Origin: Balneolaceae bacterium
GTDB taxonomy: Bacteria > Bacteroidota > Rhodothermia > Balneolales > Balneolaceae
Length of the DNA stretch: 64,000 nucleotides
Assembly (NCBI GenBank): GCA_034521495.1
Contig: JAXHMK010000012.1
Coordinates: forward strand, 1-64,000
Direction of reading: 5' to 3'
Shown: in pieces, positions 37,901-45,778 of the stretch
Position numbering within the stretch: position 1 is the first letter of the stretch
Layout: each line of letters opens with the position of its first letter
Translations under genes and position numbers: made by a program
The notes under the pieces: model-generated
Told to the model about the DNA's origin: nothing
What the model saw: the letters and a program-made list of their open reading frames with translations, nothing else
Databases searched by the model: none

Positions 37901-38536
37901 TTGGCCGCTCCCTTCGTGTAATCCTTCAATGGTTAGCGGACCACCGGTTGAGAGGCCCTCAATCAAAAATTCATCATTTCTTTCGTATGAAGAGTTCTTA
38001 TTCGGAGTGGTGATAGATCCCGACCGAAACCCGTTGTACTCAATAATTTCAATTAAATCACTATCTAAACGCGGGGAGTAGATATAGTTGCCCTCTGCAT
38101 CGTAGTAGATATATTCAAGTTCGGCGGTGGACTCTTTGATGAAATTTTGCTCGTTGATACTGCGGCTGAAATTAACTTGATGAATACCGGTGTCCGGATC
38201 ATAGCTATAGGAGTAATTATTGGCATTGGTCTCACTATTTTTTGCCATTGCAGCACCAAACACAGCAGATGCATACTTCCCTTTTTCTGTTGAATTCTCC
38301 GTGAAATTGCTGCTGGACGGGAGTGAAAAGGCATCATTTAAACTGGCAAAAATTCCATCTTTTTGATCGGATAGAGATTCGGCAATAATCTGTCCCGCAA
38401 CCTCAAGTTCTTCATCCGTTAATTCTTCATTTACAGTTGATTTATTAGAATCACTGATATCGCAGCCATAAAAGAGAACTGCAATAAACATTACAGTAGT
38501 TAAGCAAAGATTCTTAAGTAAATTCATTTGATCCAT
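34991..38536 (-). CDS. Acidic lipoprotein with nine DUF5666-like repeats
   Basis: An 1181-residue lipoprotein (lipobox L-F-Y-G-C, Cys25). After a ~310-residue unique N-terminal region come nine ~75-residue repeats of the DUF5666 type, each running F-x-x-x-V-x-S-(V/A)-(D/N) / F-x-L-x-(D/N)-G / V-x-x-x-T-x-(F/I)-(D/E) / G-x-x-V-x-(A/V)-E-G / V-x-F-(E/D). From repeat three onward they are joined by long Asp/Gly/Asn/Glu linkers, and the protein ends in an acidic tail. Repeats six and nine are nearly identical at DNA level. It sits between the ECF sigma gene and fecR. A Ca2+-binding or spacer role for the acid linkers is inference. Confidence 0.88.
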   Translation of the reverse strand: MDQMNLLKNLCLTTVMFIAVLFYGCDISDSNKSTVNEELTDEELEVAGQIIAESLSDQKDGIFASLNDAFSLPSSSNFTENSTEKGKYASAVFGAAMAKNSETNANNYSYSYDPDTGIHQVNFSRSINEQNFIKESTAELEYIYYDAEGNYIYSPRLDSDLIEIIEYNGFRSGSITTPNKNSSYERNDEFLIEGLSTGGPLTIEGLHEGSGQFEVTRENGNVIKRDYTLTVEFLDVQINSQTLSDGSLQKSVEGALAYEMMISKNLNGDESMKTVNGTIEFNGDGTALLRFQNILDDFKVTLEKGNLIADNEFEGYVESVDTESDPQQFTLSDGHTFLFGTDTEIDSEGDLLTLTDVKSILDAGIRVRAEGSFAENADGAKILQNLKFEFEDDDLEFESTVESADTEGGTFTLKNGDTYHITDETNFDEEGDLFSLEDLMWAIDNDYTVKAEGEFIPGEEGVKNVTEVKLEYDEADFEFDDDVLSADSEGGTFDLEDGNTYTIVEGSTVFDEDSDYSTLEEVATALSEGVDIEAEGDYAPQSDGSLLVTNVKFESDEADDDGDGDDEDREEKPFNGIVESADASEKTFSLTNGLLLHVNNDTEFDDDIQSLGNLVGALQRGDKVTVEGEYFKDSEDNNIAIEAEFDVERRNGDDDDEDEEDEEERDEFEFDGVVQSANAAAKTFRIDDLTFLVTNDTEFDGDLNSIGDLVGALQRGDEVEAEGEYYTDSDGRNIVTEVEFDVERRDEDGDDDDDGDDDGDTGSAEFEDQVTSVNISNRTFQLEDGRTFTLNDDTSIENDGDLFSLQDVADEISDGFTVTAEGDYQPDGDTNVVISVKFESNREDDDDSDDENEFGGRVKSVDTSSNSFTLMNDRVYVLSDDVDFDNDGDLFSLQEVSNDLADGFVVTTEGTYDPQEDGTRLVASVKFESNRDDDDDGNDDGDDDSDDDGDDEDDREEFDFDGSVTSATSNSFTLNSQTYFINDDSEIEGEDGITTLQDVIDALDNGDEVEAEGEYYIEEGDRIVVEVEFEVERNEDGDNDSDGDDDSDDNGDDNGNDDADGDDGNDDDGDDDDGNTGSAEFEDQVTSVNISNRTFQLEDGRTFTLNDDTSIENDGDLFSLQDVADELSDGFTVTAEGDYQPDGDTNVVISVKFESNREDDDNGDDNGNDDGDEDDKDEDDD
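35059..35326 (-). repeat. 268-bp direct repeat within the DUF5666 gene, copy A
   Basis: Encodes repeat nine of the lipoprotein. It matches copy B at 36004-36271 with only about four substitutions that I can see, including synonymous changes. The offset is 945 bases, exactly 315 codons, so the duplication kept frame. This is much closer than any other pair of repeats in the gene, indicating a recent internal duplication or gene conversion. Confidence 0.85.
36004..36271 (-). repeat. 268-bp direct repeat within the DUF5666 gene, copy B
   Basis: Encodes repeat six; partner of the copy at 35059-35326. Differences found by eye are GGCAGT for GGCGGT, ATATTT for ATAATT (Ile for Leu in the E-(I/L)-S-D-G segment), GTTAAG for GTTGAG and TATCTCC for TATTTCC. 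The flanking Asp-rich linkers have diverged, so the duplicated unit is the folded repeat plus its immediate edge. Confidence 0.85.
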
Positions 38537-38605
38537 TATTCCATGATTTCTATGATTGATTTACCCTTACTACAGTTTTGGGTTAGGGGTACCCCTAAGG
38601 ATTTC

Positions 38606-39187
38606 TCAAATTTTCTTAAATATTTTTAATTCTTTCCGCAGATCTTTAAAAGCCAATGCCATATGGTTTTCAACGGTTTTTACACTTATAGAAAGTAATT
38701 TGGCCGTCTCTTTATATGTCAGGTCTTCAATAAAACAACTTTCAAACACTGCCCGTCGCCGTTCAGGCATATTAGAAACGGCTTTCATAAAAGCAGAATG
38801 TAAATCATTATATTCTGCTGTATCGTGAGGTGTTTTTGTTGTATCAATTTCGTGGTTTTCCAGATCAGCGTGATTGGGATTCTGCTTGACATAATTCAGC
38901 ATTCTTGTATAAGCAATACGGTAGAGGTAAGATTTTAACGAAAGGTCTGGTTTGATTCTTTTTCGATGTTCCCAAATATACAGAAACGCTTTCTGAATCA
39001 GATCTTCGGCAACTTCCCGAGACATATTTCTATTTCGCAGGAAGACGTAGAGAGCATCGTAATGTGCATCAAAAAATTTCTTAAAGGCTTTTTCATCGCC
39101 CATTTTAATAGCGCGATACAATTCTGATTCGTCTTCAGAATAGTCTGCGGCAAAGGCAATGAACAGTACAAGATCTATAAAAACCAA
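38606..39187 (-). CDS. ECF sigma factor of the FecI type
   Basis: An ECF sigma-70 factor (up to 193 residues). Region 2 covers about residues 24-95 with F-F-D-A-H-Y-D-A-L-Y, R-E-V-A-E-D-L-I-Q-K-A-F-L-Y-I-W and Y-L-Y-R-I-A-Y-T-R-M-L-N-Y. Region 4 covers ~130-185 with L-T-Y-K-E-T-A-K-L-L-S-I-S-V-K-T-V-E-N-H-M. The first ~20 codons are oddly hydrophobic for a sigma factor, so the true start is probably internal; M29 (39103) is the next ATG but cuts close to the domain. It heads the minus-strand set sigma, DUF5666 lipoprotein, FecR, TonB receptor. Confidence 0.9.
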   Translation of the reverse strand: MVFIDLVLFIAFAADYSEDESELYRAIKMGDEKAFKKFFDAHYDALYVFLRNRNMSREVAEDLIQKAFLYIWEHRKRIKPDLSLKSYLYRIAYTRMLNYVKQNPNHADLENHEIDTTKTPHDTAEYNDLHSAFMKAVSNMPERRRAVFESCFIEDLTYKETAKLLSISVKTVENHMALAFKDLRKELKIFKKI

Positions 39188-39344
39188 AACAAAAAGCCGA
39201 AATATTAATAATTTTTAATACTGAAAGATAATCATTGGCCGAATGATAACAATATCAGAAAAATCAAAATTCTATATCCGGAATAAACGTTACCTTTACA
39301 CAGAAAAATCCGAACATTTTATAATTCTTTGAGTTAGAGTACCT

Positions 39345-40193
39345 ATGAAAAAAATAATTTTATCTGTTTTTATCCTCTTTTTGCTTTCCGGTTGCAATAC
39401 TCTCAGAGACTTGTCAAATGTTCAAAAACCATCTGTAAGGTATAGCAGCATGTCTATTGATGATATCTCCTTCAGTGATGTAACTCTTCTTTTTGACTTT
39501 GAAGTGAATAACCCAAACAATTTTGGAGTTTCGGCCGATCAATACCGCTATGAGTTTTTTATCAATGGAAAGGAGTTTGTAACGGGTATTCAAACTGAAA
39601 ATTTGAGAATTGCCGGCGCATCAAAGAGTATTATCCAGGTTCCGGTGTCGCTTACGTTTTCCGAGGTTTTCGACACAATTGATTCAGCTGTGAGGCAAGA
39701 TTCTATTGCCTACCGGATATCCAGCGAGGTGCAGTTTGATCTTGCAGGTGTAAGTAAACAACGGGTTCCTGTTAGTGCAGAAGGTCAACTACCCATCCCT
39801 AAACTGCCTAAAATTGAGCTCAGCAATTTCAATATCAATGAACTTTCATTTTCCGGTGCGGAGATGGCAGCCTCTTTTCGGGTTCAGAATCCCAATTCGT
39901 TTGGAATTTCATTTGCTGATGCTTCCTACAATCTTACAGTGAATGAGAATGAATGGCTAAATACCACTCTGGAAAGAGATATTGAGTTGGGTGAATCAGA
40001 AAGTGAATTAATCACAATCCCAATCCGGTTAAACTCTTCCCAAATGGGGTCGGTTTTATTTGATATGCTCAGGGGCGAAAAGGAGTTCCCTTATACTCTG
40101 ACGGGATCAGCCCGGGTGTCAGCAGATATTCCGGGTTTCGATGGGTTTGAAGTCTTGCCTTTTAACATATCCGGCATATACAGATTGGATTAG
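39345..40193 (+). CDS. LEA2/WHy-domain lipoprotein
   Basis: A 282-residue lipoprotein (lipobox L-S-G-C, Cys17) with two LEA14-type (LEA_2/WHy) domains at about 33-135 and 155-275. Each shows the family strand pattern around F-x-V-x-N-P-N-x-F-G-(V/I)-S. Related bacterial proteins are envelope-associated and linked to stress tolerance, but a specific function is not established. It diverges from the ECF sigma gene across a 157-base region that must hold both promoters, so shared control is possible. Confidence 0.88.
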   Translation: MKKIILSVFILFLLSGCNTLRDLSNVQKPSVRYSSMSIDDISFSDVTLLFDFEVNNPNNFGVSADQYRYEFFINGKEFVTGIQTENLRIAGASKSIIQVPVSLTFSEVFDTIDSAVRQDSIAYRISSEVQFDLAGVSKQRVPVSAEGQLPIPKLPKIELSNFNINELSFSGAEMAASFRVQNPNSFGISFADASYNLTVNENEWLNTTLERDIELGESESELITIPIRLNSSQMGSVLFDMLRGEKEFPYTLTGSARVSADIPGFDGFEVLPFNISGIYRLD

Positions 40194-40196
40194 AAA

Positions 40197-40325
40197 GAAG
40201 GCTTTGCAAAACCGTGGGTATGCGTCAATCTGAACTCGATTCAGATTCTCCATTCGTCTTTATAGCCAGTATCAGGAGATCCTGAATCAAGTTCAGGATG
40301 ACGGTCATAGTTTTGCAAAGCCTTC
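40197..40325. repeat. Cloverleaf-like inverted-repeat element (129 bp)
   Basis: Perfect 16-bp terminal arms GAAGGCTTTGCAAAAC (40197-40212) and GTTTTGCAAAGCCTTC (40310-40325) enclose two hairpins: ATCTGAA/TTCAGAT with loop CTCGA, and TCCTGAA/TTCAGGA with loop TCAAG (about 40280-40298). Its left arm begins 4 bases after the stop of the LEA2 gene. Same length class and same GGCTTTGCA ends as the element at 2659-2783. Confidence 0.75.
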
Positions 40326-40468
40326 AGAAAGTAATTGAAAAGTACTGCTTGTATTGCATGTAAAAGAGTTATTTTTTAGGAAAAGTGTTGCCGGAGAACG
40401 GATTATAAAAATCTATAATTTGGTCAGATTTTTTTGTAAAGTTGATAAAGACTATTAAAACCGGGCAT

Positions 40469-43400
40469 ATGGCATCACGTACGTTTAACGCATTTCTTTT
40501 ATTTACGGTTTTCATCTCATCGCTGTGTATCGCCGATGTTGGATATGCACAGGAAAGCTACAACATCAGAGACCATAACTTTGTAGTTGCAAGAGATTTT
40601 ACCACGGAAAACGGCCTTCCCGCGAATGGCATAAATGGAATGTACCAGGATCAAAAGGGCTATATATGGGCGGCCACATACAATGGATTGGTACGATATA
40701 ACGGCCTGGATTTCAAGGTGTATAATATGAACAATCTTGAAAATTTGGAGTCCAATCGGTTTACCTCCGTTAACGAGGATCAAGATGGAAATATATGGGC
40801 AGGTTTAGAACTGGGAGGGTTTTTAGTAATTGATGCAAAAACAGATTCTGCCACAACATACTCGATTGATCCGGAGAAATATGGTTCTAATGTTAAAACC
40901 ACGGTCATTGAATTTGGGTCCGACAATAGAACATGGATTGGTACAAGTATAGGAGTTTTTGTTATGCAGGATGGAGAGATGACCTACCTGGATCATTTAC
41001 CCAATGAGTATGTAAACCACCTGGCATTTCGAAACGGACACGTCTATGTATTATTTACAAATCACCTTATCCAGTTACATCCAGATGGCACCGCCGTGCA
41101 TACCATTGCCCGGCTCAATAATGATTCGGTTCGTATAGAAAACTCTGTGGTGAACCGATTGTCGAATGTTGTTCAGTTTATGGACTTTCATTATGTAAAT
41201 AACGATTTATACCTGATGACTGAGGCCGGTTTATTGCGATATGATGAGGAAGCGGAAATTGTACTAACCAGTGAGGATGTAAATCAATCTTCTCTGCAAG
41301 GATTCTTGCCTCAAGAAGACACCATTTTTGTATATGGGAGAGATGGTATTTTTAGCATGAGTTTATCAGGCAGCCGTGAAATAGTTTACTACAGCCGGCT
41401 CAGCGTAATAGATCTTATGATCGATCATGAAGAGTCTTTATGGGCTGCATCACTATCCAATGGAATCGTGCAGTTTATATCTACACCGGTTTACCAGGGA
41501 GATGATTTCGCTACATTAGATCAACAGGGAATTACCGGGGTATTGGCGGGCCGTGACGGGGCTACATATGTGGGAGCAAATTGTGATGGTGTGTACCGTT
41601 TTACAGATGAAAATATTCAGCGATTTGGCGAGGAAGACGGCATCCAAAACGAATGTGTGTGGTCACTAATGGAACAAAGCAATGGCACCCTTTGGGTAGG
41701 TACATGGGGGGATGGAGTTTACTATCGCAGGACCACCGGACAACAATTTGAAAGATTCACTCCAGGTGAATTTCAGGATGTAAGTGTTTTCCTATCCATT
41801 TTTGAAGATAGTAATGGGTCGATTTGGTTTGGTACCTATTCTAATGGTTTATACAGGCAATCCAATTCTGAGATAGTTCCTGTAAAAGACAGCGAAGGTG
41901 AAACGCTTGCAGCAGTGCGGATGATCTTTGAGAGTAAAAACGGCGACATTTTCGTGGCTACTGATGAGGGGGTAGGAATATTACAGGGAAACGAAATTCA
42001 TGATATTCAAGCTGTATCTGAACTTGGCCTATCCAATTTTCGAACCATAACACAAGATGCTTCCGGGCGATTTTGGTTTGGCAGTTATGGCGGGGGACTG
42101 GTTGTTTATGAGCCGGGGGAAGAACCAAGAGTACTTTCTACACAAGATGGTTTGTTTGATAACACCATTTCCCAACTTGCCTTTGATGAGGATCAAGATT
42201 TGTGGTTGGGTGGAAATCTTGGAGTTTTCTATATCCCACAAGACCAGGTTAAAAGTTTCCTGAATGGAGAGATCGACCGGTTGCGTGTTTCCCGGATTGG
42301 GGTAAGCGAGGGCATGACAATTCGTGAAACAAATGGTGGATTTATGCCATCCAGCCAGTTGACAGAAAATGGCGAACTGCTCATTCCAACAGTTCAGGGT
42401 GTTAATGTGATCAATACACGGCGGATGGAACTTAATGAGGAGCCGCCAAATACGTTTATTGAGGAAATAGAAATTGATGGTCAAATCTACAGCCAAACGC
42501 AGTTAGAATCGATACCCCACAGTGCTCATCGAATTATTTTCCGATTTAGCGGCTTGAGTTATAAAAATCCGGAATATAACCGCTACGAGTATATGTTGGA
42601 GGATTTCGATCAGGATTGGTTAAGTGCAAGAAACAGTGGTGAAGCGATCTATTCCATGATTCCAGCGGGAGACTATTCGTTTAAAGTCAGAGCATCAAAT
42701 AACGACAGGGTTTGGAGCACTCAGGCAGCAACCATTTCATTTAGTGTAGATCCGCCATTTTGGCAAACCATTTGGTTTTACCTTGGTATTGTAGCTTTAT
42801 CGGGTATTCTTATTGTTGTGGCATTTCGGTATCGGTTGAGAAGCATTCAAATATATAATCGGCAGCTTGAGCGGAAGGTTGATGAGAGGACCGAGGAGTT
42901 GAAAGTGTCGAACGAGGAACTCAAAAAGCATATTGAAGAGAAAAATAAGCTGCAATCCATTCTTGCACACGATCTCAAAAATCCGTTTTCTGCTATTCTG
43001 GGATATATAGAGTTGATTAAAAATGAGTTCGAGCAGAAGGGGGAGCATGAGCAGGTGGACATGATGAAAATGCTTCTGGACTCCGGGCGAAATACATTGG
43101 CTCTGCTGGAGAATTTGTTGCAATGGTCCAACTCAAAAGAGGGTGGACTGGAACCAAAGTTTGAATCGATTGACATAACGGAGTTAGTGGATCAAGCGAT
43201 TTCAATGACGGATGCCCAATCTACATTCAAGAATATTTTTGTTAGAAATTTAATTGAGAAACCCCATTATGTGCGGGCAGACCGGAATATGATATTGTCT
43301 GTGATTCGGAACTTGATTTCTAACGCTATAAAATTTTCGGGGAGAGATTCTATTGTGGAAATTTCGCTGGAAGAAAAAGATGATAAAGTAATTGTTTCTG

Positions 43401-43654
43401 TTGAAGATTCCGGTGTGGGAATTCCGCAGGAAGAACAAGACAAATTATTTACAGCAGAAAAAATGCAACAGAAAGTAGGAACCCAGGGAGAAAAAGGAAT
43501 CGGTATGGGGTTGATGCTATGCAAAGAGTTTATCGAGAAGCACAATGAAGAGATCTGGGTAACCAGCGCACCTAAAAAAGGGAGTACTTTTTCATTTTCT
43601 TTGAAAACAGCAACCGAGCACGAAGAAAAACAGGTTGATAAGTCTGAAGAGTAA
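40469..43654 (+). CDS. Periplasmic-sensing histidine kinase with Reg_prop propellers and Y_Y_Y domain
   Basis: A 1061-residue sensor kinase from the ATG at 40469; an upstream in-frame TTG at 40442 is possible. It has a signal peptide, then ~650 residues of two-component-regulator propeller repeats (I-W-A-A-T-Y-N-G-L, I-W-F-G-T-Y-S-N-G-L, L-W-V-G-T-W-G-D-G-V), a Y_Y_Y domain, a transmembrane helix near 770, a coiled coil and a HisKA domain with His834 in L-A-H-D-L-K-N-P-F. The HATPase has N-L-I-S-N-A-I-K-F-S, D-S-G-V-G-I-P and G-I-G-M-G-L. The propeller architecture is the one seen in glycan-sensing hybrid systems, but no receiver or AraC domain is fused and no regulator gene is adjacent. Confidence 0.92.
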   Translation: MASRTFNAFLLFTVFISSLCIADVGYAQESYNIRDHNFVVARDFTTENGLPANGINGMYQDQKGYIWAATYNGLVRYNGLDFKVYNMNNLENLESNRFTSVNEDQDGNIWAGLELGGFLVIDAKTDSATTYSIDPEKYGSNVKTTVIEFGSDNRTWIGTSIGVFVMQDGEMTYLDHLPNEYVNHLAFRNGHVYVLFTNHLIQLHPDGTAVHTIARLNNDSVRIENSVVNRLSNVVQFMDFHYVNNDLYLMTEAGLLRYDEEAEIVLTSEDVNQSSLQGFLPQEDTIFVYGRDGIFSMSLSGSREIVYYSRLSVIDLMIDHEESLWAASLSNGIVQFISTPVYQGDDFATLDQQGITGVLAGRDGATYVGANCDGVYRFTDENIQRFGEEDGIQNECVWSLMEQSNGTLWVGTWGDGVYYRRTTGQQFERFTPGEFQDVSVFLSIFEDSNGSIWFGTYSNGLYRQSNSEIVPVKDSEGETLAAVRMIFESKNGDIFVATDEGVGILQGNEIHDIQAVSELGLSNFRTITQDASGRFWFGSYGGGLVVYEPGEEPRVLSTQDGLFDNTISQLAFDEDQDLWLGGNLGVFYIPQDQVKSFLNGEIDRLRVSRIGVSEGMTIRETNGGFMPSSQLTENGELLIPTVQGVNVINTRRMELNEEPPNTFIEEIEIDGQIYSQTQLESIPHSAHRIIFRFSGLSYKNPEYNRYEYMLEDFDQDWLSARNSGEAIYSMIPAGDYSFKVRASNNDRVWSTQAATISFSVDPPFWQTIWFYLGIVALSGILIVVAFRYRLRSIQIYNRQLERKVDERTEELKVSNEELKKHIEEKNKLQSILAHDLKNPFSAILGYIELIKNEFEQKGEHEQVDMMKMLLDSGRNTLALLENLLQWSNSKEGGLEPKFESIDITELVDQAISMTDAQSTFKNIFVRNLIEKPHYVRADRNMILSVIRNLISNAIKFSGRDSIVEISLEEKDDKVIVSVEDSGVGIPQEEQDKLFTAEKMQQKVGTQGEKGIGMGLMLCKEFIEKHNEEIWVTSAPKKGSTFSFSLKTATEHEEKQVDKSEE

Positions 43655-43657
43655 TTA

Positions 43658-45677
43658 TCAATTTTTTGAGTACCCATCTGGCACAATCGATACCGGAAGG
43701 TTTTCAAATGGATTAAGCGCCTTGTCAACCAGTGTTGCAAACTCTTTTCTTAGAATTGGTTTATTAGGGTTGAGACGATTTTCAGTGATCCACCCATCTG
43801 TCCAGCCATGCTGAACGGCATATTGCCAGGCCGGATAGGAGTCATCATTTAGCTGGATATTCGTCAGGTCAATTTGCTGATCTACACGCGGGGAACCGGC
43901 AAGTTTCCAAACTGTGAAGATAACATCATTTCGTGTTGCCATTTTTTTATTATGGCGGGTAAGTGACAGAGCCTGATTACCGGTTGCAATCTCCAGCGCC
44001 TCTGTAACCTGAGATTGGGTCATTACACTATCAGGATAAATTTTCGTTTGATTGGCCCAGGCATAAGGAATTCCTTCGCCTTTCAAGACACCGCTGACAC
44101 CAAGACGTTGTAAGTGGTTCAAAAAACCAATCTTTAGGCGTGGTGTCCATAAAGGGCAAAAGCCAGGCATTGGCATCTAAAAGTTTTTGCTGCACCTCTC
44201 TGACGGAAAGGTCTCTCGGTTGAATATTATGTTGAATACTGAGTGCAGCCGCAGTTCCGGCCGCCTGCCCGATGGTCATTACCACCGGTTGTAAGCGGCT
44301 CGAGCCATTTGCGATACTGCTTACGGAGATACTTTTTTCTGCTACAATTAATCCATCAATCTCTTTTGGGATCAAACTTCCTAAAGGCACAGAAAATGAG
44401 GGAATGGGTGGAAACGCATCATAATGGGTTTCAAATTCATAAGGTTCGCGATCTCCATCCTCAAGCAGGCTGTCAGGAGGAGACGGATTTAGCCTTCGGT
44501 GATGATCCAGTGGATAATCTCCAACACCGATGGCTGTTTTGTAAAGATTTGAGCCGGCTTCATAGGGATCAATGAGTTCGTTCATCGTCAGCATTGTCAT
44601 CCCGTCCAACCGACGCGTTTCCCGATGATAAGCGATGTATGGAAATCCATCATCTGTTTTAAACTCATCATCAGCGATCCCCAGGTTATTAAATCCAAGC
44701 TCCGTTTGAATGAAATAGATGAACTGCCGTGTACGATTTTTTGCCTCCTCCAATAAAATTTTTCGTTCGGCTGGAGTGTTTTCAATCACATTCAGATAAT
44801 AGTCATTGCCATTATTCGGCCAGTTGATGAGATATTTATCATTCGGGAGTTTAGCATAGTCGAGCATTGTTTCGCAATCCACGCCTTCAAACTCCTCTGG
44901 ATGTTCACTCACCTCTTTGCAGGCATTTTCAAAAATGGAGGGTTGATAGTTAGGCGGACGAGGGATTGTCATATCTGCGTCAGGTCCATAATCTTTCAGA
45001 ATAGCTGTGTATGTAAGATCCTGGATCATTGAATTTCCATACGTTGGTGCAATCTTTTCACCAGTAAGTTCCTGCGGATCCAGCCCGATAAAATAGTTAG
45101 CACCCGACTTTGCCATCAAATCTCCATACTCAGACGCATCAATGCTAATGGTAGCTTCTACGTTTAATGTTTGCCCCTCTTTATGAATAAAAGTCGCTCC
45201 CAAAACCCGTTTATTTTTCACAATAGCATCTTTAATGGAATATCCGTGAAACCGCTGTATGGAGGGATATTCATCCAGCATTTTGTTAAAAATGGCATTT
45301 CCAACGTGAGGCTCAAACTGAGTGTGGCTGACCCATCCGGTGGCAAGTGCTTCTGCTCCCCCGTAATGATTGCGAAGCCTCTCGCGGAACTCACCCCATA
45401 TTCCGGAGGGCAAATTGTGGTTGCCATCGGTTGCACTTACTCCGGCGGCCGTTAGCATTCCGCCAAGCCAGGGTGTCGGTTCTACAACAATAACTTTTAT
45501 TCCCAATCGGGCAGCCTGGATAGCAGCACTCACCCCGCTGGCGCCTCCTCCAACTATTAGCAGATCTGTTTCAACTTGTTTATGGTAAGAACGATTCTGA
45601 GCAGTGGTAAAATCAGTAAATAAAAAATTGATCGGTAGTGTTAATAGTACAAAAAGTGTAAAAAAATGACTTTTCAT
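43658..45677 (-). pseudogene. FAD-dependent oxidoreductase with SLH-like C-terminus, one-base frameshift
   Basis: A secreted flavoprotein: the ATG at 45677 opens a signal peptide ending T-T-A-Q, followed by the dinucleotide-binding L-I-V-G-G-G-A-S-G-V-S-A-A, a FAD/xanthan-lyase-type body and G-S-S-R-L-Q-P-V-V-M-T-I-G-Q-A-A-G. The frame then stops at 44031. The other frame, entered by skipping the base at 44111, gives E-P-L / Q-R-L-G-V-S-G-V-L-K-G-E-G, which is the expected continuation, and ends in an S-L-H-like segment (A-W-Q-Y-A-V-Q-H-G-W then L-R-K-E-F-A-T-L-V). The repaired length is ~672 residues. The junction is CTT followed by A. Confidence 0.85.
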
Positions 45678-45778
45678 TCCCATATAGATGATATATTGGC
45701 TTTCATTGTGTTGATTGATCAAATAATTAATATTTTCACAAATAAATAGATAAATAGATTAATGAAATATTATTGGCT

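Noticed and set aside
34991-38536. CRISPR or tandem microsatellite in the Asp-rich region
   Set aside because: Repeats are coding, of domain size (~75 residues) and diverged; there is no regular spacer structure.
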